NCBI GenBank assembly: GCA_036504995.1
Contig: DASXUG010000005.1
Coordinates: forward strand, 186,001 to 250,000
Source of the DNA: DASXUG01 sp036504995
Lineage (GTDB): Bacteria > Pseudomonadota > Gammaproteobacteria > Burkholderiales > Methylophilaceae
Reading direction: 5' to 3'
Length of the DNA: 64,000 nucleotides
Part shown: positions 16,913 to 26,003 of the stretch, in pieces
How positions within the stretch are numbered: the first letter of the stretch is position 1
Layout: every line of letters starts with the position of its first letter
Program-made: the position numbers and the translations under genes
The notes under the pieces: generated by a model
What the model was told of the DNA's origin: nothing
What the model saw: only the letters and a program-made list of their open reading frames with translations
The model's database searches: none

Positions 16913-17449
16913 ATGGCAGAGACCAACGACACCACCATGCGCTACTTAACCCAGCAATTTGTACAAGCTGGCACATTAGAAGCCATTTACCTCAGGCCAG
17001 CACGGGGCCTAGACTGCATTAGCGTGCAACAAGCTGAAGCCATCGCAAAATCTGGCTTAAAAGGTGACAGAACGAGTGGCGTCCCCTCACGCAATCCGCA
17101 AGGCAGCAATCGCCAAGTGACATTGATACAAGCAGAACATCTGCATGTCATTTCTGCGCTGATAAGCAAACCTGTGGATGCCGCCATATTAAGAAGAAAC
17201 TTGGTCGTCTCAGGTATTAACTTACTCGCCACCAAAAGCTTATTTAAAGATCAGCCCATGCAACTGACGATAGGCGAGATCATCTTAGAAGTAACAGGCC
17301 CATGCGACCCATGTTCAAAAATGGAAAAACTATTAGGTAAGGGTGGCTACAACGCCATGCGCGGACATGGAGGCGTTACCGCAAGAATTATCAAAGGTGG
17401 AGAAATTAGGGTGGGGGATAAGGTGAGTTGTGCGCTGAGAGCCTCATAA
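16913..17449 (+). CDS. MOSC-domain protein
   Basis: 178-residue protein matching the MOSC domain (C-terminal sulphur-carrier domain of molybdenum cofactor sulphurases; related to YiiM). Typical segments are GLKGDRTSG, QVTLIQAEHL, RRNLVVSGINL, IGEIILEVTGPCDPCSKME with a conserved cysteine pair, and GHGGVTARIIKGGEI. The domain fills the whole protein, so it is a free-standing MOSC. The substrate is unknown; related YiiM proteins take part in detoxifying N-hydroxylated bases. Monocistronic, downstream of prmC. Confidence 0.85.
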   Translation: MAETNDTTMRYLTQQFVQAGTLEAIYLRPARGLDCISVQQAEAIAKSGLKGDRTSGVPSRNPQGSNRQVTLIQAEHLHVISALISKPVDAAILRRNLVVSGINLLATKSLFKDQPMQLTIGEIILEVTGPCDPCSKMEKLLGKGGYNAMRGHGGVTARIIKGGEIRVGDKVSCALRAS

Positions 17450-17483
17450 AACACTAAGATGTTAACAAGTTACGCCTTCAACG

Positions 17484-17636
17484 CTATCTTAAAAATAACA
17501 AATACACCATTAACCCGAAATATAACAAAGCAAATATCGCCACAATCCAAAACACCTTCAGCATATTCGCATTAATTTGTTTTAAATTCGCATTGGTCGA
17601 TTCAATTAACTGAATTATCCGCTCATCATTTTGCAT
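17484..17636 (-). CDS. 50-residue single-helix membrane protein
   Basis: Small minus-strand ORF (starts MQNDERIIQLIE) with a strong ribosome site GGGGAG eight nt before its ATG. An N-terminal amphipathic stretch of about 26 residues is followed by one long hydrophobic helix (VFWIVAIFALLYFGLMVYLL) ending LFLR, so a bitopic inner-membrane protein is expected. It lies 24 nt downstream of another small gene on the same strand (17661-17828). I do not recognise the family. The ribosome site and clean helix support a real gene. Confidence 0.55.
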   Translation of the reverse strand: MQNDERIIQLIESTNANLKQINANMLKVFWIVAIFALLYFGLMVYLLFLR

Positions 17637-17660
17637 ATTAGCTCCCCACATTTAAGCTAA

Positions 17661-17828
17661 TTAACCAGCATGTTTCTGTAACATAAATTCAGCATAGATA
17701 TTTCTATGGCGCATACATTCTGCACTGTTTTTATCTGCGCAATGTTCACGCAACTTGCAAAAACAAGTCTTTGCCACTAACTGCTCCAGGCTTACTGCCT
17801 CTTGATTAACTGGTTGATCTATTGCCAT
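17661..17828 (-). CDS. 55-residue cysteine-containing small protein
   Basis: Small minus-strand ORF (starts MAIDQPVNQEAVSLEQ) with AGGG seven nt before the ATG. Four cysteines at residues 22, 24, 30 and 38 (KTCFCKLREHCADKNSAEC) could bind a metal or form disulphides; no signal peptide is visible. The next gene downstream is the small membrane protein at 17484-17636, so the two may form a unit. The family is not recognised; conservation in related genomes would decide whether it is real. Confidence 0.5.
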   Translation of the reverse strand: MAIDQPVNQEAVSLEQLVAKTCFCKLREHCADKNSAECMRHRNIYAEFMLQKHAG

Positions 17829-17989
17829 GATTTACCCTAAAAATAAACTGTTCTGAATAGTTAAGTGATACTGAACCAAGCAAATAGTTCTATGTTGGTT
17901 ACCTTTTAGTTTGCAAGTATGGTGTTACGCATAAGCCGCGACTTATAATCTAACCAGCTTAAACCAACAAACGCTAAGGCCGACCACCT

Positions 17990-18250
17990 ATGGAAATGAC
18001 AAAAATCAGTGCAGGCAAACTCCGCGCAATAGGCTACGACAAAAAAACCCGCATCTTACGGGTAGAGTTAGATGGCGGTAACGCATTGGAATATTCAAAT
18101 ATAAGTGAAGATTTATGGCGTAGATTCAATAACTCAGGCTCGCAATGGAGTTTTTACCGCGACAATATCGAAGAAGAACTCACCGCCAAACAAGCATCGG
18201 CAAAGCCTTCAAGTAGTGGAAAAAATCCGCTGGATGATTTGTTTAAGTAA
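17990..18250 (+). CDS. KTSC-domain protein
   Basis: 86-residue cytoplasmic protein whose N-terminal 65 residues match the KTSC domain pattern: KISAGKLRAIGYD, LRVELDGGNALEYSNI, FNNSGSQWSFYRDNI. A short low-complexity tail (KQASAKPSSSGKNPLDDLFK) follows. KTSC proteins are common and lack a settled biochemical function; some are fused to RNA-related domains. A second in-frame ATG lies two codons inside. It stands alone, just before the 473-bp palindromic element. Confidence 0.75.
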   Translation: MEMTKISAGKLRAIGYDKKTRILRVELDGGNALEYSNISEDLWRRFNNSGSQWSFYRDNIEEELTAKQASAKPSSSGKNPLDDLFK

Positions 18251-18297
18251 TCAATAAGGCTTAATTACTAACATAATCTGACGCTGGTTACATCGCT

Positions 18298-18770
18298 TTT
18301 CGCCACTAGGCGAGTCACTTTCTTTTAAGTGCTTAAAAAGAAAGTCACCAAAGAAAGCAGCACCCCACATCACGGCCTTCGGCTCCCTTGCGTTGCTCAA
18401 CAAAATAAGCGGCTGCGCAACTCATCCTAGTAGCTCACACAAAACGTGAGCTACCGCGGGATTCAAACAGTGCTCGCCTTCTTCTTATTTTGTTTCCGCT
18501 ACTCAGCGTGACGTAAGGGGGAATAAAACCAACGATGTGGCAATTTGTGCAGCCCCTTCTGGCGCGCTGAGTAGCGCAATGGAAGTGGGAGGTTTCGGCA
18601 ATCGCCTGTTTGAGTTCCGCGGTGGCTTGCGGTTTATGAAAGCCACTAGGGCGAGTTCGATTGCCGCCCTCTGGAATGAGCAACGGAGGAAATAAGCGAC
18701 AGAGGGTGTCCTTTTGTTTCCCCTATTTATTTTGGACAAGCAAAATAAATAGGGTCGCCTAGAGGCGAAA
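18298..18770. repeat. 473-bp element with terminal inverted repeats and long hairpins
   Basis: The 712-nt gap between the KTSC gene and nrdJ contains this element. Its ends are TTTCGCCACTAGGCGA (18298-18313) and, inverted, the same 16-mer with one change (18755-18770). Immediately inside each end is a hairpin: 10-bp ACTTTCTTTT/AAAAGAAAGT (18317-18345) on the left and 14-bp CCCTATTTATTTTG/CAAAATAAATAGGG (18721-18754) on the right. Another perfect 9-bp hairpin (GTAGCTCAC, 18431-18455) lies inside. Overlapping ORFs occur on both strands but lack ribosome sites and domains. The wording resembles an interspersed sequence found between genes in many beta- and gammaproteobacteria. The rest of the gap holds no supportable gene. 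Confidence 0.6.
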
Positions 18771-18933
18771 TGAAACTTTACATACGGCGGGTAACGTAAA
18801 CTAATCGCCCTATGAGCGGGAATGAGTAACAAAAATATAAGAGAGGATGCATGTCAGCGCAGCGTCCAATTGATGGATAGGTTAGCCAGCATGCTTATCT
18901 TGAAGAGCCGCTCAATTAGCCAAGCGACACCAC

Positions 18934-18960
18934 AAAAAAACCAGCTTTCGCTGGCTTCTT
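18934..18960 (-). terminator. Intrinsic terminator of the nrdJ operon
   Basis: On the minus strand a GCCAGC GAAA GCTGGT hairpin is followed by seven T (plus-strand A run at 18934-18940). It starts three nt after the stop of the small nrdJ gene. Confidence 0.8.
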
Positions 18961-18962
18961 AT

Positions 18963-19667
18963 TTACCCACACTTACTCTCACCACAATTCAAACAAGTCA
19001 AACACCCATCCATCACAATACTGGCTTTGGTATTACACTTTTTGCAAAGGGATGCACCTTTGGGGAAGCCTTCATCATTCATATCTTCACCAGTTTTAGC
19101 GTGTTTAGCTAAGTATTCTGACTTTTTCTCAGCAACCAATTTTTCTTGGTGTTGATCCAGTTCTGGTTTTTTAAGCATACCGATGGTTTGTAAGTGTTGC
19201 TCTAACACTTCGCCGATTTCTGCTACCAAGCTAGGGATATATTTGCCACCTTTTTTGAAATAGCCGCCGCTTGGATCAAATACGCTGCGCAGCTCTTCTA
19301 CCAAGAAAGTGACATCGCCACCTTTGCGAAACACAGCAGACATAACACGCGTTAGGCCAACTATCCACTGAAAGTGGTCCATATTTTTTGAGTTGATAAA
19401 AATCTCAAATGGGCGACGGTGCTCTTGTGGCGTGCCTTCGTGCATCACCACGTCGTTGATGGTGATGTACAGCGCGTGCTCAGTCACTGGCGTTTTAATT
19501 TTATAAGTGTTGCCTACCAGCACTTCTGGACGGCTGAGCGGCTCACCTAACTGCACGATATTTTGCGCTGCCACTGCAGCAGCTTTTTCAGCTTCTACCG
19601 CTTTTGCTTTGTCTTCTTCACTCACTAAGGCGTAGCCTGTGATTTTTTTATCTATTTTAATTGCCAT
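18963..19667 (-). CDS. nrdJ: Class II ribonucleotide reductase, C-terminal subunit (NrdJb type)
   Basis: 234-residue protein corresponding to the detached C-terminal part of the large class II reductases, as in the NrdJa/NrdJb pair of Pseudomonas aeruginosa. An Ala-rich N-terminus is followed by the TSCPD-like segment (HRRPFEIFINSKNMDHFQWIVGLTR...). A cysteine-rich tail (LCKKCNTKASI ... CLTCLNCGESKCG) probably acts as zinc ribbon and redox-active cysteines that re-reduce the active site. It is downstream of the catalytic subunit by 80 nt on the same strand, and its own terminator follows. Not a fragment: it has its own start and a complete end. Confidence 0.85.
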   Translation of the reverse strand: MAIKIDKKITGYALVSEEDKAKAVEAEKAAAVAAQNIVQLGEPLSRPEVLVGNTYKIKTPVTEHALYITINDVVMHEGTPQEHRRPFEIFINSKNMDHFQWIVGLTRVMSAVFRKGGDVTFLVEELRSVFDPSGGYFKKGGKYIPSLVAEIGEVLEQHLQTIGMLKKPELDQHQEKLVAEKKSEYLAKHAKTGEDMNDEGFPKGASLCKKCNTKASIVMDGCLTCLNCGESKCG

Positions 19668-19747
19668 GATGTTCTCCTTTATTTGGTGCTAACGCTTAAC
19701 AGCAGTCAGCATCCTTCTGTATTCTTTAGACGTATTGACTTAGAGGT

Positions 19748-21913
19748 CTAAAATTTACCGTAATAGCCTTCTTTCAATGCATCATACAAGTTCGCAGCAC
19801 TATGTATTTCACCATCGTACTCAATCTCTTCATTGCCTTTGAGTTCAAGCTCTGTGCCATCTTCTAGCGTGAATTTATAGGTGGTGTTTTCTAAGTCTTT
19901 CTCAGTCACCAACACGCCCTGGAACGCTTCTGGGTTAAAGCGGAAAGTCGTACAGCCTTTCAAGCCTTTGTCATAAGCGTAGAGGTAGATGTTTTTGAAG
20001 TCTTCAAAATCATAGTCTGTCGGTACGTTAATGGTTTTTGAGATAGAGCTATCAATCCATTTTTGTGAAGCCGCTTGAATATCCACGTGCGCTTTTGCCA
20101 TGATAGTAGATGAATCCAAGAAGTAGTCAGGCAATTTCTCGTCTTCTTTATCACTAAATGGCATCGCTTTTGGGTTTATCAACTCACGATAAGCTAATAG
20201 CTCGTATGAGAAAACATCGACCTTCTCTTTTGATTTTTTGCCTTCGCGAATCACATTACGTGCATAGTGGTGAGCAAAGCTTGGCTCGATGCCGTTACTT
20301 GCATTATTCGCCAAGCTAAGTGAAATCGTACCTGTTGGCGCGATTGAACTGTGGTGCGTAAAGCGTACACCCTTAGTGGCGATTTGGTTGCGCAAACCTT
20401 CTGGGAACTGTTGCATATAGCGGCTGTATTTGCCGAGCAATACTTTACCCAACACTTTTTGGCCGACTTTAATGCCATCAGCAGCCATTTCTGGGCGCTT
20501 AGCAAGCATGTCAGCCGTTACTTCAAACTTCTCATCCATAATCGGCGCAGCGCCTTTTTCTTCAGCCAATTGCACGCCAACTTCCCAGCCCACTTCGGCC
20601 ATGACGCGAGTCACTTCTTCTGTGAATTTGATGGAGTCTTCTTCACCGTATTTCATTTTCATCATGGTCAGGCTTGAACCTAGACCTAAATAACCCATGC
20701 CGTGACGGCGTTTGCGGGCAATTTCCTCACGTTGTTGTGGCAATGGCAGACCATTGATTTCAACCACGTTGTCGAGCATACGTGTGAAAATAGCAACCAC
20801 TTCGCGGTACTCTGCCCAATCGAAGTAGGCTGCGTCAGTGAACGGTTTTTTCACAAACTTAGTCAGGTTTACAGAACCCAACAAGCAAGCGCCATAGGGT
20901 GGTAGTGGTTGCTCACCACATGGGTTGGTTGCGCGGATATTTTCGCAGAACCAGTTATTGTTCATTTCATTCACGCGATCAATCAAGATAAAGCCTGGTT
21001 CAGCAAAATCGTAGGTGCTGGACATAATCACATCCCACAAACGACGTGCTTTAATGGTTTTATAGACGCGGCAAGCGACTTTACCTGCATCTTTACCTTC
21101 TGTTTTTGCAAGGTATTTACCTTTAACTGGCCACTCGCGCCATACCACTTGGCTATCATCATTCGTGTTTAAGCCATCAATAATGGCTTCTTTTTCTGTG
21201 ACGGGGAATGCAAGTTTCCACTCACTATCAGCCTTAACCGCCTCCATAAACTCTTTGGTGATTAGGCATGAGAGGTTGAATTGGCGTAAACGACCATTTT
21301 CACGCTTTGCTTTGATAAAATCAGTCACGTCTGGATGGCTAACATCAAAGGTTGCCATTTGTGCGCCACGACGACCACCCGCACTTGAGACGGTAAAACA
21401 CATTTTGTCGTAAATATCCATGAACGACAGTGGGCCACTGGTATAAGCCCCCGCACCTGCTACAAATGCACCTTTAGGGCGTAAAGTAGAAAACTCGTAA
21501 CCAATCCCACAACCAGCTTTTAGCGTTAAGCCTGCTTCGTGTACTTTGTGCAGAATGTTATCCATGCTGTCGTCAATCACGCCAGACACCGTGCAGTTAA
21601 TAGTAGAGGTGGCTGGTTTATGCTCAAGCGCACCTGCATTTGAGGTGATGCGACCTGCAGGAATAGCACCCTTGCGCAAGGCCCACAAGAACTTGGTGTG
21701 CCATTCTTCACGTTTCTCTTCTGTCGTTTCTACATCAGCCAAAGCACGGGCCACGCGGCTGTAGGAGTCATCCATATCTTTATCAACATGTTCGCCTTGC
21801 TTAGATTTTAGGCGATATTTTTTATCCCAGATGTCCAACGACACGGGTTGAACTGGAATCTCATATTGATCTTTCTCATTGGCACTCGCCGCGTTTTCTA
21901 CTGCTTTTAGCAT
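19748..21913 (-). CDS. nrdJ: Adenosylcobalamin-dependent ribonucleotide reductase, catalytic subunit (NrdJa type)
   Basis: 721-residue class II reductase making deoxyribonucleotides without oxygen by B12 radical chemistry. Recognised segments: INCTVSGVIDDSMDNIL, GCGIGYEFSTLRPKGA (active-site Cys), SSAGGRRGAQMATFDVSHPDV, ATNPCGEQPLPPYGACLLGSVNL (radical-site Asn-x-Cys-x-Glu) and HHSSIAPTGTISL. I chose the ATG at 21913 because GGGAGAG sits six nt before it; the in-frame ATG at 21943 lacks such a site. An NrdR box lies about 110 nt upstream. The cofactor matches the cob genes at 1-4 kb. Confidence 0.93.
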   Translation of the reverse strand: MLKAVENAASANEKDQYEIPVQPVSLDIWDKKYRLKSKQGEHVDKDMDDSYSRVARALADVETTEEKREEWHTKFLWALRKGAIPAGRITSNAGALEHKPATSTINCTVSGVIDDSMDNILHKVHEAGLTLKAGCGIGYEFSTLRPKGAFVAGAGAYTSGPLSFMDIYDKMCFTVSSAGGRRGAQMATFDVSHPDVTDFIKAKRENGRLRQFNLSCLITKEFMEAVKADSEWKLAFPVTEKEAIIDGLNTNDDSQVVWREWPVKGKYLAKTEGKDAGKVACRVYKTIKARRLWDVIMSSTYDFAEPGFILIDRVNEMNNNWFCENIRATNPCGEQPLPPYGACLLGSVNLTKFVKKPFTDAAYFDWAEYREVVAIFTRMLDNVVEINGLPLPQQREEIARKRRHGMGYLGLGSSLTMMKMKYGEEDSIKFTEEVTRVMAEVGWEVGVQLAEEKGAAPIMDEKFEVTADMLAKRPEMAADGIKVGQKVLGKVLLGKYSRYMQQFPEGLRNQIATKGVRFTHHSSIAPTGTISLSLANNASNGIEPSFAHHYARNVIREGKKSKEKVDVFSYELLAYRELINPKAMPFSDKEDEKLPDYFLDSSTIMAKAHVDIQAASQKWIDSSISKTINVPTDYDFEDFKNIYLYAYDKGLKGCTTFRFNPEAFQGVLVTEKDLENTTYKFTLEDGTELELKGNEEIEYDGEIHSAANLYDALKEGYYGKF

Positions 21914-22023
21914 AGTTACTCTCCCTTTGTTTTTGACCTGCATTGGCTAAAAATGCTAAGTCAGTGTTTTTATTCAGCAATCATCTCTACGCGCTTGCTG
22001 TTTAGTGTAAAAGCGACTGTTAA

Positions 22024-22039
22024 ACACAATATATTGTGC
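22024..22039. promoter_or_regulatory. NrdR box upstream of nrdJ
   Basis: ACACAATATATTGTGC matches the NrdR repressor consensus (acaCwATATAtwGtgt) at all core positions and is a near-perfect dyad. NrdR boxes usually come in pairs about 31 nt apart. At exactly that distance (21993-22008) there is a degenerate copy whose right half (TTTAGTGT) fits. The site lies between nrdJ and waaA, 110 nt from the nrdJ start. The remaining 21914-22301 gap holds A+T-rich DNA without a supportable gene. Confidence 0.75.
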
Positions 22040-22301
22040 TTTTTTCAGTAATTTAATCATTTTGTAGGGGTGGGTCAAGTGAATTATTTTGTAAATTTTA
22101 GTGCATTTAGTAGTGCTATTTGCTAGCTGCGGTCACGCACCATGTTGGACCCGCGCCAGCATTGCATTTGTCAAAAATGCGAGCAGCTCATGCACACATT
22201 TGTGGCATAAAAATAATTTGTAACTGACTTTTCCACATCAGCAATCGTACCTATCTTCTCTGCGCCATGCTTTATTTTTGCATCTATGCGAAAATTGCAT
22301 G

Positions 22302-23555
22302 ATGCCGAGATTTTTATACACACTGCTGCTTTATGCCATTTTGCCATTTACACCCCTTAGGTTGTGGTGGCGCGGCGTTCGCCAACCCGAGTATCGCCAA
22401 CACTGGGCAGAGCGCTTTGGGTTTTACCAACTCAAAACTATAAAACCCGTCATTTGGTTGCATTGTGTCTCAGTAGGGGAGACGCACGCCGCCGCACCCC
22501 TTATCAAATTATTGCAACAGCGTTTTCCGCAATATCAAATACTACTCACCCACACAACGCCCACTGGGCGTGCAGCCAGTGAAAAACTTTTTGGTGACAA
22601 GGTGATGCGAGCGTATCTACCCTACGATGTGCCAGATGCTGTGTATAGATTTTTAAAACACTTTAAACCACATATGGGCATGCTGATGGAAACCGAGTTA
22701 TGGTTTAACCTAATTGCAGCATGTAGAGCTAAACAAATCCCTTTGTTTCTGGTCAATGCACGCCTTTCAGAAAAATCGGCAGTAGCCTACGCCAAAGTAA
22801 GAACCCTCACGCAACAGGGTTTACAAAATTTAACGCACATTGCGGCACAAACCGATGAAGATGCCGCCAGATTTATCGCGCTCGGGGCGGATAATGTGGA
22901 GACACTGGGAAACTTAAAATTTGATGTCACGCCACCCAAAGATGCGCAGGCTCAGGGCGAAACACTAAGAGCATTATTAGGTAAAAACCGCCCTGTGTTG
23001 CTAGCGGCGAGCACCAGAGAGGGAGAGGAAATACTGATTATTAATGCAGTTAAGCAACTCAACATCCCCAACCTGCTGACCTTGATTGTACCCAGACATC
23101 CACAACGATTTAATGAAGTCGCCAACTTATTAAAAACAAACAGCCTTAGCTATATCAGGCGTTCATCACTACATGAACCCTTACCCAGTGATATCGCTGT
23201 TGTATTGGGGGACAGCATGGGCGAAATGTTTACCTATTATGCCGCTTGCGACGTAGCACTGATTGGCGGGAGCTTATTACCATTTGGCGGACAGAACTTG
23301 ATTGAGGCATGTACCATGCACAAACCCGTTATTTTAGGGCAGCATACCTATAACTTTAAATGGGCGGCTGAGCAGGCAATTCATCATGGGGCGGCAATAC
23401 GGGTAGAGCTAGGCGATTTAGCGCTTGGACTAGCTAGCATCATTGTAGACCAGACTTTACAGCACAAAATGGGCGAGCTCGCTTATCAGTTTAGCCAGAG
23501 TGCGGCTGGTGCAAGCGAGAAAACCACGCGATTAGTGGCACAATATCTGCCTTAA
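22302..23555 (+). CDS. waaA: 3-deoxy-D-manno-octulosonic acid transferase WaaA (KdtA)
   Basis: GT-B-type inner-membrane-associated enzyme of 417 residues that adds Kdo to lipid IVA in lipopolysaccharide core synthesis. One N-terminal hydrophobic anchor (FLYTLLLYAILPFTPLRL) precedes WLHCVSVGETHAAAPL, LLTHTTPTGR, LMETELWFNLI and the C-terminal IGGSLLPFGGQNLIEACTMHKPVILGQHTYNF, all diagnostic. The frame is open to a TTG at 22278, but the conserved start (MPRFLYTLL) is at ATG 22302 or the preceding ATG at 22299; neither has a clear ribosome site. Convergent with the GGDEF-EAL gene. Confidence 0.95.
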   Translation: MPRFLYTLLLYAILPFTPLRLWWRGVRQPEYRQHWAERFGFYQLKTIKPVIWLHCVSVGETHAAAPLIKLLQQRFPQYQILLTHTTPTGRAASEKLFGDKVMRAYLPYDVPDAVYRFLKHFKPHMGMLMETELWFNLIAACRAKQIPLFLVNARLSEKSAVAYAKVRTLTQQGLQNLTHIAAQTDEDAARFIALGADNVETLGNLKFDVTPPKDAQAQGETLRALLGKNRPVLLAASTREGEEILIINAVKQLNIPNLLTLIVPRHPQRFNEVANLLKTNSLSYIRRSSLHEPLPSDIAVVLGDSMGEMFTYYAACDVALIGGSLLPFGGQNLIEACTMHKPVILGQHTYNFKWAAEQAIHHGAAIRVELGDLALGLASIIVDQTLQHKMGELAYQFSQSAAGASEKTTRLVAQYLP

Positions 23556-23580
23556 ATTAAACAACTCTCAACGCTGGCGT

Positions 23581-25674
23581 TTAACCGATATGCTTAAGGG
23601 TCGAATTCTCTCGCGCTATCGTTTTCAAGTATGGAGTAGTATTTGCGTGAAATTCGTCAAACAGCACTTCAATTTCATCAGCAGTGACTGGCTTGCTAAA
23701 CAAGAAGCCCTGCGCCTTAGTGTTTGGATAACTTTTAATGAAAGCAAGCTGTGCTTCTGTTTCTACACCTTCGGCCACCACATTTAATTGCAGGCTATTT
23801 GCCAAAGCAAAAATAGACTCAATAATCGCGGTATCCACTTTGTCATCTGGTACCCCATGCACAAAACTTCTATCAATCTTGATAGTATTAATCGGCAATT
23901 GTTTTAAGTAACTCATTGATGAGTGACCCGTACCAAAATCATCAATCGAAACACTGATACCAAGCAAGCGTAACGACTTTAATATGTGAATGCTGGCATT
24001 AATGTCATCCATCAGCACAGACTCTGTCAGCTCAAAGTTGATGGTTTTTGGATTAACACCCGTGCGATAAATAGCGGTACTAATCTTGTTTACAATATTT
24101 TTATCGTGAAACTGGCGCCCAGAAATATTAATATTAATAAACAAATCCGTATTGTATTTTGTTTGCCATTTTTTGACCTGACTTAGCGCAGTATCAATCA
24201 CGAATGAGCCGATGGGATTAATCAAGCCTGTATTTTCTGCAATGGGGATAAACACAGACGGGCTAATCATCCCAAGCTCTGGTTGATTCCACCGCAACAA
24301 GGCTTCAAAACCAATCATCAACCCTGAGGCAACATCAATAATGGGCTGATAGTAAACATCCAACTCATTGTTAGATAATGATTTTTGCAGTGAAGTGACC
24401 ATTTGCTGCTGATGAAATTTTGCTTCTGCGATACTTTGTGAGTAAAACTTATAGGTATTCTTGCCATCGGCTTTGGCCCAATACATCGCAATATCGGCAT
24501 TTTTAATCAAAGTCGACTCTGAATAATTACGATTTGCGTACAACACCGCTCCAATACTTGCCCCCACAAAAACCTCTTGTGACTCAATCACAAACTTTTG
24601 CGAAATAGCATGAATGATACGATTGCAAATAATCTCCACGTCGTAAGGCGAATCTACACTTCGTAAGGTGATAGCAAACTCATCTCCGCCAACTCGGCAA
24701 ACCTGATCATCACTGTGAATGACGGCTTTGAGCCTTTGCGCGCAGAGCTTAAGCAAGGTATCTCCCGCCTCATGTCCCATGGTGTCGTTAGCAATTTTAA
24801 AGTTGTCTAAATCCAGAAACAGTAAATAAAACTGGCTATTATTAGCATCTGACAACTGAATTAACTTGCTGATATGGTCAGCAAAAAAATGGCGGTTGGG
24901 CAAGCTAGTATTAATGTCGTAATAAGCCAGTTGATCTAGCTTTTGTTCAAACACACTCCGCTGCGCCAGCTCGCCTAATAGCTTTTGGTCTCGCAACTGA
25001 ATATTTTCAAGCATATTGTTAATGCCTGTGGAAAGTGCGCCAATTTCATCCAGCGATTGAATTTGCGAGCGCTGGATATAGTCTTGATTATTGGTAATGT
25101 TAGCCACCAATGATTTGAGGTAGATAATCGGCTCGGAAATAAACCTGTTCAATATGACAGATAGCACCTTTGCAAGCACCATAGCCACGCCCATCGAAAG
25201 CAAAATCGCGATGGAGAACACTTTAAGTCGTGAATAAAGTACGTTTAAATTGGCATCTAACACCAACGTTCCCACTTGGTGGCCATTAATGATGATACCT
25301 TTTGAAATATGGATTGCCGATTTTTCTCTGATACTGCTATAACCGTTAAGACGAGAAACTGGGTGCTGATATTGTGCAAAAATGACATGATTGCTCAATG
25401 TGATGTAAGCATCTTCGACGCTATCATTTAAACTCAAGGCATTTAAAATTTCGCTAGCAGCCTTCTGATCTTCAAAGGCAATCGCAGGCGCAACATTGTT
25501 TTCAATAATCGAGATTTGCGAGTCTAAATCGTTAAGCAACTCTTGCTTAATACTTAGGTATTGATAGGTTACCAAGATAATAAACAACAACAGCATTGAG
25601 CTGCCCGTCACCACAAAATGCATGGTATAGAGCTTTTCTCGAATGGTGAGTTTATCGAAGTAGCCTTTTAACAT
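23581..25674 (-). CDS. Membrane GGDEF-EAL protein with CHASE8-like sensor and HAMP
   Basis: 697-residue cyclic-di-GMP enzyme. A first membrane helix at about residues 20-42 and a second near 155-172 enclose a periplasmic region of about 110 residues resembling CHASE8. HAMP follows (about 175-230), then GGDEF (motif at about 330) and EAL (from about 455). The GGDEF motif itself is intact, but the RxxD inhibitory site ahead of it reads HSDD. The EAL part keeps EALLRW, ELTESVLMDD, SIDDFGTGHSS and KIDRSFV, so phosphodiesterase activity is likely; the net direction cannot be predicted. I used the ATG at 25674, because the TTG at 25680 lacks a ribosome site. Confidence 0.9.
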   Translation of the reverse strand: MLKGYFDKLTIREKLYTMHFVVTGSSMLLLFIILVTYQYLSIKQELLNDLDSQISIIENNVAPAIAFEDQKAASEILNALSLNDSVEDAYITLSNHVIFAQYQHPVSRLNGYSSIREKSAIHISKGIIINGHQVGTLVLDANLNVLYSRLKVFSIAILLSMGVAMVLAKVLSVILNRFISEPIIYLKSLVANITNNQDYIQRSQIQSLDEIGALSTGINNMLENIQLRDQKLLGELAQRSVFEQKLDQLAYYDINTSLPNRHFFADHISKLIQLSDANNSQFYLLFLDLDNFKIANDTMGHEAGDTLLKLCAQRLKAVIHSDDQVCRVGGDEFAITLRSVDSPYDVEIICNRIIHAISQKFVIESQEVFVGASIGAVLYANRNYSESTLIKNADIAMYWAKADGKNTYKFYSQSIAEAKFHQQQMVTSLQKSLSNNELDVYYQPIIDVASGLMIGFEALLRWNQPELGMISPSVFIPIAENTGLINPIGSFVIDTALSQVKKWQTKYNTDLFININISGRQFHDKNIVNKISTAIYRTGVNPKTINFELTESVLMDDINASIHILKSLRLLGISVSIDDFGTGHSSMSYLKQLPINTIKIDRSFVHGVPDDKVDTAIIESIFALANSLQLNVVAEGVETEAQLAFIKSYPNTKAQGFLFSKPVTADEIEVLFDEFHANTTPYLKTIARENSTLKHIG

Positions 25675-26003
25675 GGGCAACTCTGAACTTGCGGCAGGAA
25701 CGGATTAAATACTGGGGGGTTACTAAAATAAGTAGTACGCGGACACTGTAAAACTACAGCGTGAATAGGCATTACGAATGCTTGATAACCGCGAAACAAA
25801 AGAGGTAACACGCTAACACTATCCCCAAGTTGAAAACCCAAGCTCATCAATTATGCCATGTTATTTTTATGATAACTGCATTCTAGCTATTTTTGGCGCG
25901 ACAATCCTAAAAAGTTATCAATTATTTTAGTAAAGCGCTCAAAATTTTCACCTGACCGATAATCTCTAATTTTAAACCTCACTGACCTAAGAACACGCCT
26001 TGA

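Noticed and set aside
18435..18832. Two overlapping minus-strand ORFs (82 and 109 residues)
   Set aside because: They lie inside the 473-bp palindromic element, overlap in different frames, have no ribosome site or domain, and have the Arg/Pro/Ser-rich composition of translated repeats.
25668..25850. 60-residue minus-strand ORF ending at the start of the GGDEF-EAL gene
   Set aside because: No ribosome site, no recognisable domain or helix; it overlaps the downstream start by a few bases only by chance. The surrounding 25675-26003 gap shows nothing else.
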